From: Planctomycetaceae bacterium | Lineage (GTDB): Bacteria; Planctomycetota; Planctomycetia; Planctomycetales; Planctomycetaceae | Assembly: GCA_024742875.1 (NCBI GenBank) | Contig: JANSXP010000026.1 | Coordinates: 1-64,000, forward strand | DNA length: 64,000 nt | Direction: 5' to 3' | Part shown: in pieces, positions 9,201-17,425 of the stretch | How positions within the stretch are numbered: the stretch's first letter is position 1 | Layout of the letters: each line of letters begins with the position of its first letter | Position numbers and translations under genes: made by a program | Notes under the pieces: generated by a model | What the model was told of the DNA's origin: nothing | The model's database searches: none | Seen by the model: only the letters and a program-made list of their open reading frames with translations

Positions 9201-9575
9201 CCGCAGTGACTTGTAAATCAACTGCATCTGTCGCCCATCTGCTTCGTAGCGACGCGGATCGACGGGTTGATTCGTCCCTTCAGCCTCCGGGCTGGCAGAG
9301 CGGGCGATGGGCTGAGAAGTCCGGGGCGGAGTCGGCGTACCGTCGGTCGCTGAATGCGTGCCCGAGGCCTGTTCGCTGTCTGCGACAGAAGTTCCAAACT
9401 GCGGCCGCTGCAGACGAATGCCGGTGGCAGGCGCCACAGACTCCGTGTCGGCAATTAGCTGATCGGGATTGTCTGGAAACAGGGTGACGACCAGACTGCC
9501 CAGCGCGATCGCCATGACGGCGATGACCTGCGCCGGCCCCGAAGTTGGTTGGTTGTTTTTCAGAATGCGGAACAT
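6204..9575 (-). CDS. TolC-family outer-membrane channel protein with long Pro-rich N-terminal region
   Basis: A protein of 1123 residues from the ATG at 9573-9575. Residues ~15-36 form a hydrophobic stretch (AQVIAVMAIALGSLVVTLF), either a signal peptide or an inner-membrane anchor. Residues ~40-525 are low-complexity, rich in Pro, Ser, Ala and Glu, and include a run of AAGSLPSD octapeptides at ~204-258 encoded by 24-bp repeats. From ~528 to ~1015 there is an outer-membrane efflux (OEP/TolC) domain: two repeats of beta segments and long coiled helices, with SYRQPLLDGAGR and LEFEVPLGNRAAQARYE as recognisable strand-turn motifs. A basic Arg/Pro-rich tail follows. Canonical TolC is 450-500 residues, so the front half is an extra region. 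The longer ORF from 9704 lacks a better start. It is followed 30 bp later by the SecA-like gene; no HlyD-type adaptor or inner-membrane pump is adjacent. Confidence 0.9.
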   Translation of the reverse strand: MFRILKNNQPTSGPAQVIAVMAIALGSLVVTLFPDNPDQLIADTESVAPATGIRLQRPQFGTSVADSEQASGTHSATDGTPTPPRTSQPIARSASPEAEGTNQPVDPRRYEADGRQMQLIYKSLRPDVEEHSIQILPRQPHTSVHEQIAAAHPFHSVSQAQVATSDSEETLTLPAFQLPDPEDQLPRFELPESLPPSAPESSSLNAAGSLPSNAAGSLPSDAAGSLPSDAAGSLPSDAAGSLPSDAAGSLPSDAAGSLPHGEPAHQNTPDAIRNRPMTEPVDADLPAFPLFDPAVLNEPAAPDVLATMPRVFAQDSPSRGPVAGPPGRPVTTPSLPALSRSTVQQITPTPAPIADDVPLPAPPIVEDTPPVPIAPGVQGYEPPLPGDGPSEPVPGLPLNASPGVFPIQPVPDPLPESIQGPASRNDAEIIVVPPGLDSSPPANSEQVERPAFGHSFFGRAPGTSGFRATVEADADRWMEPYKSRVMATPQPTLSPVIPVVPDIPADFEPWWTAAVRGSMGVHADSHPVDVSSLLQDAMVYSPQVIAIKAEPEVQYRVVAQEMARFDWTGFLETTYDDLNDPVGSDLTTGNGEDRLLTRKVLGAGGFRRRTKEGGEFRFAQEIGHENQNSRFFVPNNQGSTRLELSYRQPLLDGAGRTYNESEIVLARIQANTSEDEVVSALQDHLTEVTEAYWTLYRARAEFFQRQKLLASAQDVLDRLEGRSKVDTIPRQVLRARAAVARARTRIQRTLARVKDAEAQLRLRVNSPYMLNGGQTELLPTEPPGFLTDGADVQTILHTALANRPDISEAIRRMRAAGVRLGVSRNELLPRLDFLVETYVADLAGSSNVYRAFQGQFADNRPGYTLGLEFEVPLGNRAAQARYEQRQWELKRAVNIFRATVEKSLTDVEIANREVQTAHSEILSRYQSMLAADRESRYLLDRFEVLPSAEDSATLLLEDLLDSFERLADEEASFVQAEIDHAIALIKLRKEMGTLLRSRNSRPKLDGTQQAWVSERLQSSAGPSTQNLNSDLQAPLFGDIEPLEPATDVEAALDDPTNGNIQIGYSIERPAAGPARRSPATAPGRSTGRPQGRTTSRQSPASGRSRSVPIPLTPTTWRRLPSDR
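8801..8968. repeat. 24-bp tandem repeat inside the TolC-family gene, seven units
   Basis: Units start at 8801, 8825, 8849, 8873, 8897, 8921 and 8945. The first five are identical (gcagacttcctgccgc followed by gtcagacg); the last two differ only in their final bases (gttagacg and gttaagag). On the coding (minus) strand each unit encodes AAGSLPSD or a close variant. Near-perfect identity suggests recent slippage expansion, and the number of units may vary between strains. Confidence 0.97.
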
Positions 9576-9765
9576 GAGACCTGCAGCGAAAGACCAGACC
9601 GCCTGGACAGACGGCTCAGTCGAAGAGTCGTCAAATCCCGATCGACCAGTGCAACAAAACCAGTCGCATGCAAACGCTGAAGCCGGATCGTTGAGACAAG
9701 TCAACGCAGATCACCCAAACCCACAAAATGTAGAGGTCGCGGCAGAGACCAGTCAGGTGCGTCAC

Positions 9766-10626
9766 CTACCGTGCAGCGGCAGACTCTGCCGTCGCTTCCA
9801 CCGCCTGTTGCAGCCGGTCAAAGTTGCCGGTCAGTGCCTCCACTATGGACGAAGAGTCCGCCAAACACAGGTCAATCCCCACATTTCGGGGATCGACGGT
9901 CTGACCCGAAGATTCCGCGGACAGCAGCAAATCGGCATTGCAGTCAACAAGGTCCTCGACAGTGGCCTGTGGATCGACAGCCACAGTCTGCCAGCCGAGT
10001 CGTCGCACGAGGTAGTTCAGCTGTTCATCTGCGATCATCACCCTTCGCGGATGCAGTGCCAGCAGGTCAGCCCGATCGCCAAGTTTCTGCAACTGCGCAG
10101 CCAATTGTGCGACCGGCGCTGCCGCAGGATCAGCATCCCCGGCAGCCACGTTCTGCAGAGACTGCAGCAACAGTAAGGCGAGGTCGGGATCAACCCAGAC
10201 GGCCCAGAGATGGTCGGCCGACCGTTGAGCACCGTCGGGACCGTGCTGATGGGCGACCGCCCCCGCGGTCGTAAGCAGGCGCTCCTGCAAATCGTCTGAA
10301 AGATCTCGCTGTCTGCCAGACGGCAGGGAGACCATGTCACGCCACGGCTCGAATCCGGCACCATGCCAGATCACCAGCTGCGCACTTTGAAGTTGCTGCA
10401 GAGATTCACGGTCGGGCACGCGCGATTCCCCCGGACTGACGTCGATCAGAGAAACAGACGCGGTGTCTCCATAGACGGCCACGGCGAACTGCTGCATGAC
10501 GCGGCTCGTGACCACGATGCCCGACGACTGAGTCGAGGGCCCTTCTTCAGAGGCAGGTTGAGCCGATCGACCACAGCCAATACCAATCGCCAGCATGATG
10601 CCGCAACACAACAGTCGTGCCGTCAT
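9766..10626 (-). CDS. ZnuA/TroA-like metal-binding lipoprotein
   Basis: A 286-residue protein with a lipoprotein signal (LAIGIGCG; Cys near residue 18). It matches the metal ABC-transporter substrate-binding family (SBP_bac_9) in layout: the early WHGAGFEPW corresponds to the usual N-G-x-x-x-E-P-W region, a short His-containing linker HQHGPDG precedes DHLWAVWVDPD, and ADLLALHPRRVMIADEQLNYLVRRLGW matches the central helix and third-ligand region. The His-rich loop is much reduced. No ZnuB/ZnuC permease or ATPase genes are adjacent. The gene overlaps the upstream dehydrogenase by 4 bp (ATGA), so translation is coupled. It could be a metal chaperone, or the binding protein of a transporter encoded elsewhere. 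Confidence 0.78.
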   Translation of the reverse strand: MTARLLCCGIMLAIGIGCGRSAQPASEEGPSTQSSGIVVTSRVMQQFAVAVYGDTASVSLIDVSPGESRVPDRESLQQLQSAQLVIWHGAGFEPWRDMVSLPSGRQRDLSDDLQERLLTTAGAVAHQHGPDGAQRSADHLWAVWVDPDLALLLLQSLQNVAAGDADPAAAPVAQLAAQLQKLGDRADLLALHPRRVMIADEQLNYLVRRLGWQTVAVDPQATVEDLVDCNADLLLSAESSGQTVDPRNVGIDLCLADSSSIVEALTGNFDRLQQAVEATAESAAAR

Positions 10627-11594
10627 GATGGATTCACCGGATGTCGCAGCGGCTTGCCGGCCATCCCCAGCAACACATTGTCGGCGGCGATCTGCGCCAT
10701 CGCGTCCCGAGCGGCAACCGTGCCGCTGCCAATATGCGGCAGAATGACGCAGTTGGGAAGCTCATGCAGTTCGGAATCGGAGGGCAGCGGTTCCGGATCG
10801 GTCACGTCGAGACCGGCAGCGAAAATCTGCCCATTCGCCAGTGCCGCTGCCAGAGCCGCCTGATCAAGCACGCCGCCACGCGACGTATTCACCAGCACCG
10901 ATGTCGACTTCATACGGTCAAACGCCGCGGCGTCGAACAGGCGTTCTGTCTGCGGATTGAGATCTGTGTGTACGGAAATAAAGTCACTGATCTGCAGCAG
11001 TTCATTCAGCTCCACACGCCGTGCCTGCAGTTGATCGTCGACCTCAGGCTTGGGAGAACGACTGGTGTACACAACGTCCATGTTCCAGCCGTGCCGCAGC
11101 CGCGCGGCAGTGGCAGCGCCGATTCGTCCCATGCCCACAATACCCAGCGTTTTGCCCGCCAGATCCTGGCCAATGAATCCCATAGGCTCCCATGTCTTCC
11201 ACGCCAGCTGAGCAACATTTTCGATGCCCTCCCGAAAACATCGGGCGGCCGCCAGCAGGAGCCCCACTGCCACATCAGCCGTGGCGTCGGTCAGCACATC
11301 GGGCGTGTTGCCCACCGCGATCCCGCGTCGCGTCGCCTCTGCCACATCGATATTGTTGTAGCCAACCGCAAAGTTGCTGACGACCTTCAACTGTGGTCCC
11401 ACGGCGTCAAAAAAAGCGGCGTCTATGCGATCACTCAGCAGCGTCACAATGCCCGTGCAACCGGCGGAAATTTCCGCCAGTCGACTGGCATCCGGTGGCA
11501 GCTGCTCAGGCCAGACATTGCAGTCTGCCTGCTCGCGAATCCTGGCCAGACCGGATTCCGGAATACTGCGGGTAACAAAAACACGGTCAGACAT
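10623..11594 (-). CDS. D-2-hydroxyacid dehydrogenase (glyoxylate/hydroxypyruvate reductase type)
   Basis: A 323-residue NAD(P)-dependent reductase of the D-isomer 2-hydroxyacid dehydrogenase family. The N-terminal substrate domain carries VVSNFAVGYNNID, the Rossmann fold carries LGIVGMGRIGAA, and the catalytic region contains LVNTSRGGVLDQ followed by the Glu in DPEPL and the His in LPHIGSGT. This fits reductases of glyoxylate, hydroxypyruvate or glycerate rather than PGDH, since there is no ACT domain. I use the ATG at 11592-11594; an in-frame GTG at 11613-11615 would add seven residues. The stop codon overlaps the next gene's ATG. Confidence 0.92.
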   Translation of the reverse strand: MSDRVFVTRSIPESGLARIREQADCNVWPEQLPPDASRLAEISAGCTGIVTLLSDRIDAAFFDAVGPQLKVVSNFAVGYNNIDVAEATRRGIAVGNTPDVLTDATADVAVGLLLAAARCFREGIENVAQLAWKTWEPMGFIGQDLAGKTLGIVGMGRIGAATAARLRHGWNMDVVYTSRSPKPEVDDQLQARRVELNELLQISDFISVHTDLNPQTERLFDAAAFDRMKSTSVLVNTSRGGVLDQAALAAALANGQIFAAGLDVTDPEPLPSDSELHELPNCVILPHIGSGTVAARDAMAQIAADNVLLGMAGKPLRHPVNPS

Positions 11595-11753
11595 GGGCGG
11601 AGCTTCTACAGACACTGTTCGCCGCAGTCGACGACCGACTACGATTTCCCAGTCAGTATAGCCACTCGTGAGACCAATTCACGCCGCCGCGGATCTGCAG
11701 TTCACCGGATCGCCAAAGCGTCCACTCCTGAGATCGTCCGCCCTCTGGTCTGG

Positions 11754-12347
11754 TCAGGCACCGGCCGGGGAATGCAGCGGCGCCGCTTCCGGCTGAATCA
11801 GATCATTGAGCCCAAACACTTCGGCGGTACGCAATGGACTGCCCTGAGCATCTTTGGCAGAAATCGAAGGCGAATCCACCGGCCAGTCGATCCCCAGGTC
11901 GGGGTCGTTCCACAGGATCGATCGTTCGCCGGCTGGGTTGTAGTAGTCGGTGCACTTGTAGGAGAAATCGGCTGTCTCGCTGACAACACAAAAACCATGG
12001 GCGAACCCTGGCGGCACAAACAGCTGTCGGCCGTTTTCCGCACTGAGTGATACCCCCACCCATTTGCCAAACGTGGGACTGTTCGCACGAATGTCGACGG
12101 CCACATCAAACACTTCCCCCTGCACGACACTGACCAGTTTTCCCTGAGGATTCTGAATCTGATAGTGCAGCCCTCTCAGCACTCCCCGCTGTGAATGCGA
12201 GAAGTTGTCCTGCACGAATGGTCCCGCAATACCGGCATCCTGATAACGCTGAGCCTGAAACGTCTCGCAAAAGAATCCCCGTTCGTCGCCGAAACGACGG
12301 GGTTCAATAATCAGGACACCTTCAAGATCAGTTTCGATGATATTCAT
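11754..12347 (-). CDS. rmlC: dTDP-4-dehydrorhamnose 3,5-epimerase
   Basis: RmlC epimerises C3 and C5 of dTDP-4-keto-6-deoxyglucose on the route to dTDP-L-rhamnose. The 197-residue cupin contains the family landmarks RRFGDERGFFCETF, DNFSHSQRGVLRGLHYQ (catalytic His in GLHYQ), VQGEVFDVAVDIR and FVPPGFAHGFCV, and the late ILWNDPDLGIDWP. rmlA, rmlB and rmlD are not in this window. Nearby surface-polysaccharide functions (the WecG-type glycosyltransferase upstream on the same strand) fit a role in cell-surface glycan. Confidence 0.96.
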   Translation of the reverse strand: MNIIETDLEGVLIIEPRRFGDERGFFCETFQAQRYQDAGIAGPFVQDNFSHSQRGVLRGLHYQIQNPQGKLVSVVQGEVFDVAVDIRANSPTFGKWVGVSLSAENGRQLFVPPGFAHGFCVVSETADFSYKCTDYYNPAGERSILWNDPDLGIDWPVDSPSISAKDAQGSPLRTAEVFGLNDLIQPEAAPLHSPAGA

Positions 12348-12460
12348 GAGATGGCTTTTGAATGCAGCGGCCGCAGCCGACTGGCAGGGCGAGGCACCGT
12401 CGGTCGGCGGTGCAGAAGGCGGGACCAGCAGGCCCGCGACAGATGACGACGTTCGCGGCT

Positions 12461-13723
12461 TCAGGAGGAACGGGTCAGTCGGGTGTCTGCCGGTTTGGCC
12501 GTGCGAAACTCTGAACCGGTGTATTCCACCAGAAGAATCGAGACATCGTCGCCTGGCACACCGGATGCCGCCCAGTCCCGCACGTTTTCCGCCAGCAGGC
12601 GTACCACTTCGCTGACCCCCAGCATGTGTCCCTCATTGATCCAGCCGATGACGCGTTCCACGCCCGCTTCTTCCCGCTGGGCGTTGGCCACCTCCGTCAG
12701 ACCGTCACTGAAAAACAGCAGGCGGTCACCCGGTTCCAGCTTCATTTCATAGTGATCGTATTCCGCGACAGGCGCGATACCGATAGGGAAGCCCGTGCCT
12801 TCAAGCTGGCGGATGTCGCCGGTGGCCGGAATCAGAATCGGCGGTGGATGCCCGGCGGTGGAATACTGTATGCGGCCAGTGTCTGCTTCCAGCACACCGT
12901 ACAGCATGGAAAAATACTGTGCCGTTTCCATGTCCATCTGGAACTGCGTGTTCAGTCGCGACAGGACTTCCGTCGGCGGCACGACCAGATGTTTGGGGTC
13001 TGTGGCTGAGTCCGCCCACAGCAAAGGTGTGTGGCGGTCGCGGGGATCGATCACGTGCTGCACGGTGACCGCCAGCAGCGCGGACTTCAGACCGTGTCCA
13101 CACACGTCGACAAATGTGAATCCGAAACGATCTTCCGCCAGACGGAAGATATTGAACGCATCTCCGCCCAGCTGAATGGAAGGCTCGAACGACCAGGCAA
13201 AATCAATGCCATCGGTGTTGGCCAGTTCGGCCGGCAGCAAAGCACGCTGCACGTCCGCAGCCGCATCGAGTTCTTCCTGCAGTTTCTGGTGGGCTGCCTC
13301 AGTGGCTTCCCGGGAGTGCTTGATCTCCGCAATTTTCTCTTCGAGTTTGCCTTCCAGCTCAAGCACGCGGGCGCCTGATTTCATTCGAATCCGCAGCTCT
13401 GCCGGATCAAAGGGCTTGGTGACGAAGTCATCCGCTCCCGCCGCCAGACCACTGATGAAGTGTCCCTTTTCATGATTGGCAGTCAGCATGACCACATACG
13501 TGTAGCTGCCATTGTTTTCTTCGCGGATGCGGCGACACAGTTCCAGACCGGAGACCCCTGGCATCTTCCAGTCCGTGATCACAAACCGCGCGGGACTGGC
13601 CTGATAACGTTCCCAGGCCTCTTCTCCGCAGCTGGCCACAGTAACCTGATATCCCTCGCCCTCCAGGAACGAACGGATCAGTTCCTGGGCAATGGGATCA
13701 TCTTCTGCAACTAAGACTCTCAC
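12461..13723 (-). CDS. Response regulator with PP2C (RsbU-type) phosphatase output
   Basis: A 420-residue protein. Residues 1-120 are a receiver domain with the acidic pocket EDD at 7-9, phosphoacceptor D51 (ITDWKMPG) and the conserved Lys in FVTKPFDP. A coiled-coil linker (EGKLEEKIAEIKHSREATEAAHQKL cut at about 125-155) leads to a PPM/SpoIIE phosphatase domain beginning at AAADVQRALLP and carrying the metal-binding DVCGHGLKSALL and, later, FFSDGLTE and GDDVSILLVEY. Such proteins dephosphorylate anti-sigma-factor antagonists in partner-switching pathways; no STAS or anti-sigma gene is adjacent. The start is GTG at 13721-13723, preceded by the strong RBS AGGGGGA. It lies 43 bp after the glycosyltransferase gene. 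Confidence 0.94.
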   Translation of the reverse strand: MRVLVAEDDPIAQELIRSFLEGEGYQVTVASCGEEAWERYQASPARFVITDWKMPGVSGLELCRRIREENNGSYTYVVMLTANHEKGHFISGLAAGADDFVTKPFDPAELRIRMKSGARVLELEGKLEEKIAEIKHSREATEAAHQKLQEELDAAADVQRALLPAELANTDGIDFAWSFEPSIQLGGDAFNIFRLAEDRFGFTFVDVCGHGLKSALLAVTVQHVIDPRDRHTPLLWADSATDPKHLVVPPTEVLSRLNTQFQMDMETAQYFSMLYGVLEADTGRIQYSTAGHPPPILIPATGDIRQLEGTGFPIGIAPVAEYDHYEMKLEPGDRLLFFSDGLTEVANAQREEAGVERVIGWINEGHMLGVSEVVRLLAENVRDWAASGVPGDDVSILLVEYTGSEFRTAKPADTRLTRSS

Positions 13724-13766
13724 GTATTGTCCCCCTCATGGTGCGCGTCAGCATTGACCATCGAAG

Positions 13767-14591
13767 CTACCAGCGTCGAGTTGCGTCGCGAATGACGGCC
13801 TTCGCCAGAAACAGCCAGTTTGCCGCGTATCGCGGGCCGAGTCTTCGTGGTTCGCGGTAGAAGCGATACAGCCACTCCATTCCGATGCGTGCGATCCACT
13901 TTGGCGACCGGCTGATTCGTCCTGTCACAAAATTGAACGAACCTCCCAGCTGGACGCTGAGCGGCACTCCCAGTTTTTTGTACCAGCGGTGAATCCACAG
14001 TTCACCTTTTGGCTGTCCCAGAGCAACCAGCAGGATGTCCGGGCGAGCGATGCGAATTCGATCCGCCAGTTCGATTTCCTCGTCGTCGGTCAACTGACGA
14101 AACGGGGGCGACTCCACCCCCACCACCTGCAATCCGGCGTTTTTCTGCTGCAGGATGTCGGCCGTCTCCTGCGCCACACCCGATTCACCACCGAGAAAGA
14201 AAATCCGGTATCCGCGACGCGCCGCCAGCTCGGCGATGGAGTAAATCTGATCTGATCCGGCCACGCGTTCCGGCAGTGGGGTCGACATCGTGCGAGATCG
14301 CCAGACGATCGGCATACCGTCGGCGATAATGAACTTCGCGTCAGCGTTCACCTGCTGCAGTTCAGGATGACGGTCGGTCATCATCACATACTGCATGTTT
14401 GCCGTAATGAAGTAACCCGGCTGACTGGAACGTGCCTGCTGGTCAATCAGGTCGATGCTCTGCCCGTAAGTGACGGGCGTAAAGGGAACGCCCCAAACGC
14501 GCGTCTGACCAAAATCGTGCGATACAGAATCGTCCGGCGGCGATGGAACAGAGGGTTCAGAAACCGTGTTTTCCTGGAGGGCAGTCGGCAT
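13767..14591 (-). CDS. WecG/TagA/CpsF-family glycosyltransferase
   Basis: Enzymes of this family add a hexosamine or mannosaminuronate residue to a lipid-linked sugar in surface-polysaccharide assembly. The domain starts at VWGVPFTPVTYGQSID and shows GYFITANMQYVMM, the substrate-loop ADGMPIVWRSR, RIFFLGGESGVAQE, and LVALGQPKGELWIHRWYKKLG, followed by GGSFNFVTGRISRSPKW, all family hallmarks. I prefer the ATG at 14589-14591 (274 residues); the ORF could extend upstream to a GTG at 14711, but that adds residues with no domain match. It is probably the first gene of the minus-strand unit running down to rmlC and beyond. Confidence 0.92.
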   Translation of the reverse strand: MPTALQENTVSEPSVPSPPDDSVSHDFGQTRVWGVPFTPVTYGQSIDLIDQQARSSQPGYFITANMQYVMMTDRHPELQQVNADAKFIIADGMPIVWRSRTMSTPLPERVAGSDQIYSIAELAARRGYRIFFLGGESGVAQETADILQQKNAGLQVVGVESPPFRQLTDDEEIELADRIRIARPDILLVALGQPKGELWIHRWYKKLGVPLSVQLGGSFNFVTGRISRSPKWIARIGMEWLYRFYREPRRLGPRYAANWLFLAKAVIRDATRRW

Positions 14592-14884
14592 GATGGCAGT
14601 CAGCGAGTGAGTAAGAACGAAGGAGCAATTCCGACCGGGCATCGACTGCTTCCCAACCGACTTGCCCGCAATTTGCGGCCGATCACCCGTTTTTCCACCT
14701 TCCGCTGACACTCCGGCGATACGTCGATCCCATTCGGCTTGATCGCAGTGCAGTGTTGAAAAACGGCAACATCCGGGTGCCTCAGCCCGCCAGCGGTCGT
14801 GATAAGACCTACCGTTGGTCAGGAAAGTCCGCCATCCGTGGCGTGATGTGATACTCGCCCCGTGTTCTCACAAAGGAAGCCAAC

Positions 14885-17356
14885 ATGGCCCCCACTGCCA
14901 CGACTGTCGCGCCGAAAAATATCTTTGATGCGGATACAGAAAAGCTTGAGCAGGCCTTTGAGTATCACCTGCAGTACAGCCTGGCCAAGGACCTGTCCAC
15001 GGCAACATCCGACGAACTGTTCGCCGCTGTCGCGTTGTCGGTGCGGAACTTCTGCATCGAGCAGCTGAACGCCACAGAGCAGCGGTATCAGCAGCAGGAT
15101 GCAAAGCGCTGCTTTTATCTGTCCATGGAATTTCTCATGGGACAGAGCCTGGAAAACAACCTCCGCAATCTGGGACTGCTGACGGCCTGCCGGGACGTCC
15201 TGAGCCGTCACGGGCTGAAACTGGAAGAGATTCTCCACCACGAACCGGACGCGGGGCTGGGCAACGGTGGACTTGGACGACTGGCGGCCTGCTTTCTGGA
15301 TTCACTGGCCTCGCTCGACATGCCTGGCTACGGCTACGGAATCAACTATCAGTACGGCCTGTTCCGACAGGTGATCGTCGAAGGTTACCAGCGTGAGCAG
15401 CCGGACAACTGGCAAATCGCCGGTTCTCCCTGGCTGATCGAGCGTCCGGCCGAAGCATGCGTGATTCCTCTGTATGGACGCGTCGAGCACGGGCAGGATC
15501 GTGACGGCAACTTCTGTCCGCGATGGGTCGACTGGCAGGCCGTTGTGGGTATCCCTGCCGACCTGCCGATCGTGGGATTCGGCGGCGACACGGTCAACTC
15601 ACTGCGTCTGTTCACCGCCGCCGGCTCTCGTGAATTCGATATGGGCCAGTTTAATCAGGGCGACTACATGAGCGCCGTGCGGCAGAAATTCGAAGCCGAG
15701 AACATCTCCAAAGTCCTGTACCCTTCCGACAATTTCGCGCAGGGCAAAGAACTGCGTTTGATTCAGGAGTACTTCCTGGTCGCCTGCTCCATCCGCGACA
15801 TCGTCCGTCAGCTGGATGCGTCGGGCCGGCCAGTGACTGACCTGCCCAGCCAGGTTGCCATTCAGCTCAATGACACGCATCCGGCACTGTCGGTGGCCGA
15901 GCTGATGCGACTTCTGGTTGATGAGCGTGACATGGTCTGGGAAGACGCGTGGAAACTTACAGAGAAAACACTCGCCTACACCAATCACACGCTGCTGCCC
16001 GAAGCGCTGGAATGCTGGTCACTGGATTTGATTCAGCGTGTTCTGCCGCGTCACCTGGAGATCATCTATGAGGTGAATCGCCGTTTTATGGATCAGGTGC
16101 GAGAGCAGTGGCCCAGCGACTACGCCCGCCAGGGTCGCATGTCGATCGTGGACGATTCCGCGCGATCCGTTCGCATGTGCAACCTCGCTGTGGTTGGCAG
16201 CCACTCTGTCAACGGTGTTTCGGCCATGCACTCAGAGCTGGTGAAGAATGAACTGCTGGCCGACTTCCACAGTCTGTGGCCGGAGAAATTCAACAACAAG
16301 ACCAACGGCATCACACCGCGGCGATGGCTGTATCAGGCCAATCCAGGGCTGTCAGAACTCATTACCGAGACCATTGGCGAAGGCTGGATTCGCGATCTGG
16401 ATCAGCTGCAGATGGTCGATCCTTTCGCAGACGACGCCGCCTTCCGTGAGCAGTTTGCCAAAGTCAAACGCCGCAACAAGGTAGAACTTGGCAAGCTGAT
16501 TCGCCAAACCTCCGGTGTCGTCGTGGATCCCGATTCACTGTTTGACGTGCAGGTCAAACGCATCCATGAGTACAAGCGTCAGCTGCTCAATATCCTGCGA
16601 GTCATTCACGACTACTTCAGTATCGTTGACTATTCCAGCCCAGTCGCCTGCCCACGAACCTACATTTTTTCCGGCAAAGCGGCGCCCGGCTACTGGGCCG
16701 CCAAACAGCTGATCAAGCTGGTCAACTCACTGGCCGCAGTGATCAATCGTGATCCCCGCGCCAACCGTCTGATGAAAGTCGTCTTTATCCCCAATTACCG
16801 TGTCAGCGTGGCCGAACGCATCTTCCCGGCCTCCGAACTGAGCGAACAGATTTCCACCGCTGGCTATGAGGCTTCCGGCACAGGCAACATGAAGTTCGCT
16901 CTCAATGGAGCTCTGACAATCGGCACACTGGACGGTGCCAACATCGAAATCCGCGAAGAGGTGGGCGATGACAATATCTTCATCTTTGGCCTGAACGCCG
17001 ATGAAGTGGCCCAGAAACGCCGCGAAGGCTATGAGCCGGGAAGCTACTACCACAACGTGCCTCAGATTCGCCGAGTCCTCGACGCCCTCCGAACCAGTCG
17101 ATTCTGTCCGCAGGAGCCTGGTCTGTTCGGCTGGATCGCCGACAGTCTGATTCAGCACGACGAGTACCTGCTGCTGGCGGATTTCGAATCTTACGTGGCC
17201 GCGCAGGAGCAGGTCTCACAAGCATACACCAATCAGGAAACATGGAACCGCATGGCCATCCACAATACGGCACGTGTGGGCAAGTTCTCCAGCGACAGAA
17301 CGATCAGAGAATATGCGAGTGATATCTGGCAGATCCGTTCTGCCGTCTCACGCTAA
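14885..17356 (+). CDS. glgP: Glycogen/alpha-glucan phosphorylase
   Basis: An 823-residue GT35 enzyme that releases glucose-1-phosphate from glycogen. Matches run the whole length: FYLSMEFLMGQSLENNL, GLGNGGLGRLAACFLDSLA, YGYGINYQYGLF, QLNDTHPALSVAELMR, KTNGITPRRWL, DVQVKRIHEYKRQ and the PLP-lysine motif EASGTGNMKFALNG (Lys near residue 669). Length is typical of the family. The ATG at 14885 is preceded by an AAAGGAAG ribosome site. It is transcribed divergently from the WecG-type gene. The next gene (H-NOX) starts about 70 bp downstream; a functional link is not evident. Confidence 0.97.
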   Translation: MAPTATTVAPKNIFDADTEKLEQAFEYHLQYSLAKDLSTATSDELFAAVALSVRNFCIEQLNATEQRYQQQDAKRCFYLSMEFLMGQSLENNLRNLGLLTACRDVLSRHGLKLEEILHHEPDAGLGNGGLGRLAACFLDSLASLDMPGYGYGINYQYGLFRQVIVEGYQREQPDNWQIAGSPWLIERPAEACVIPLYGRVEHGQDRDGNFCPRWVDWQAVVGIPADLPIVGFGGDTVNSLRLFTAAGSREFDMGQFNQGDYMSAVRQKFEAENISKVLYPSDNFAQGKELRLIQEYFLVACSIRDIVRQLDASGRPVTDLPSQVAIQLNDTHPALSVAELMRLLVDERDMVWEDAWKLTEKTLAYTNHTLLPEALECWSLDLIQRVLPRHLEIIYEVNRRFMDQVREQWPSDYARQGRMSIVDDSARSVRMCNLAVVGSHSVNGVSAMHSELVKNELLADFHSLWPEKFNNKTNGITPRRWLYQANPGLSELITETIGEGWIRDLDQLQMVDPFADDAAFREQFAKVKRRNKVELGKLIRQTSGVVVDPDSLFDVQVKRIHEYKRQLLNILRVIHDYFSIVDYSSPVACPRTYIFSGKAAPGYWAAKQLIKLVNSLAAVINRDPRANRLMKVVFIPNYRVSVAERIFPASELSEQISTAGYEASGTGNMKFALNGALTIGTLDGANIEIREEVGDDNIFIFGLNADEVAQKRREGYEPGSYYHNVPQIRRVLDALRTSRFCPQEPGLFGWIADSLIQHDEYLLLADFESYVAAQEQVSQAYTNQETWNRMAIHNTARVGKFSSDRTIREYASDIWQIRSAVSR

Positions 17357-17425
17357 TTCACTGCACGGCAGTTTTCCTCCCCATAACATTCTGTGAAGGC
17401 CCCTCCCCGGGGACTGGTGTGTGTC

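Noticed and set aside
10641-12050. Long plus-strand ORF (469 codons) across the dehydrogenase and rmlC genes
   Set aside because: Antisense to two confident genes; no family match and unsupported start.
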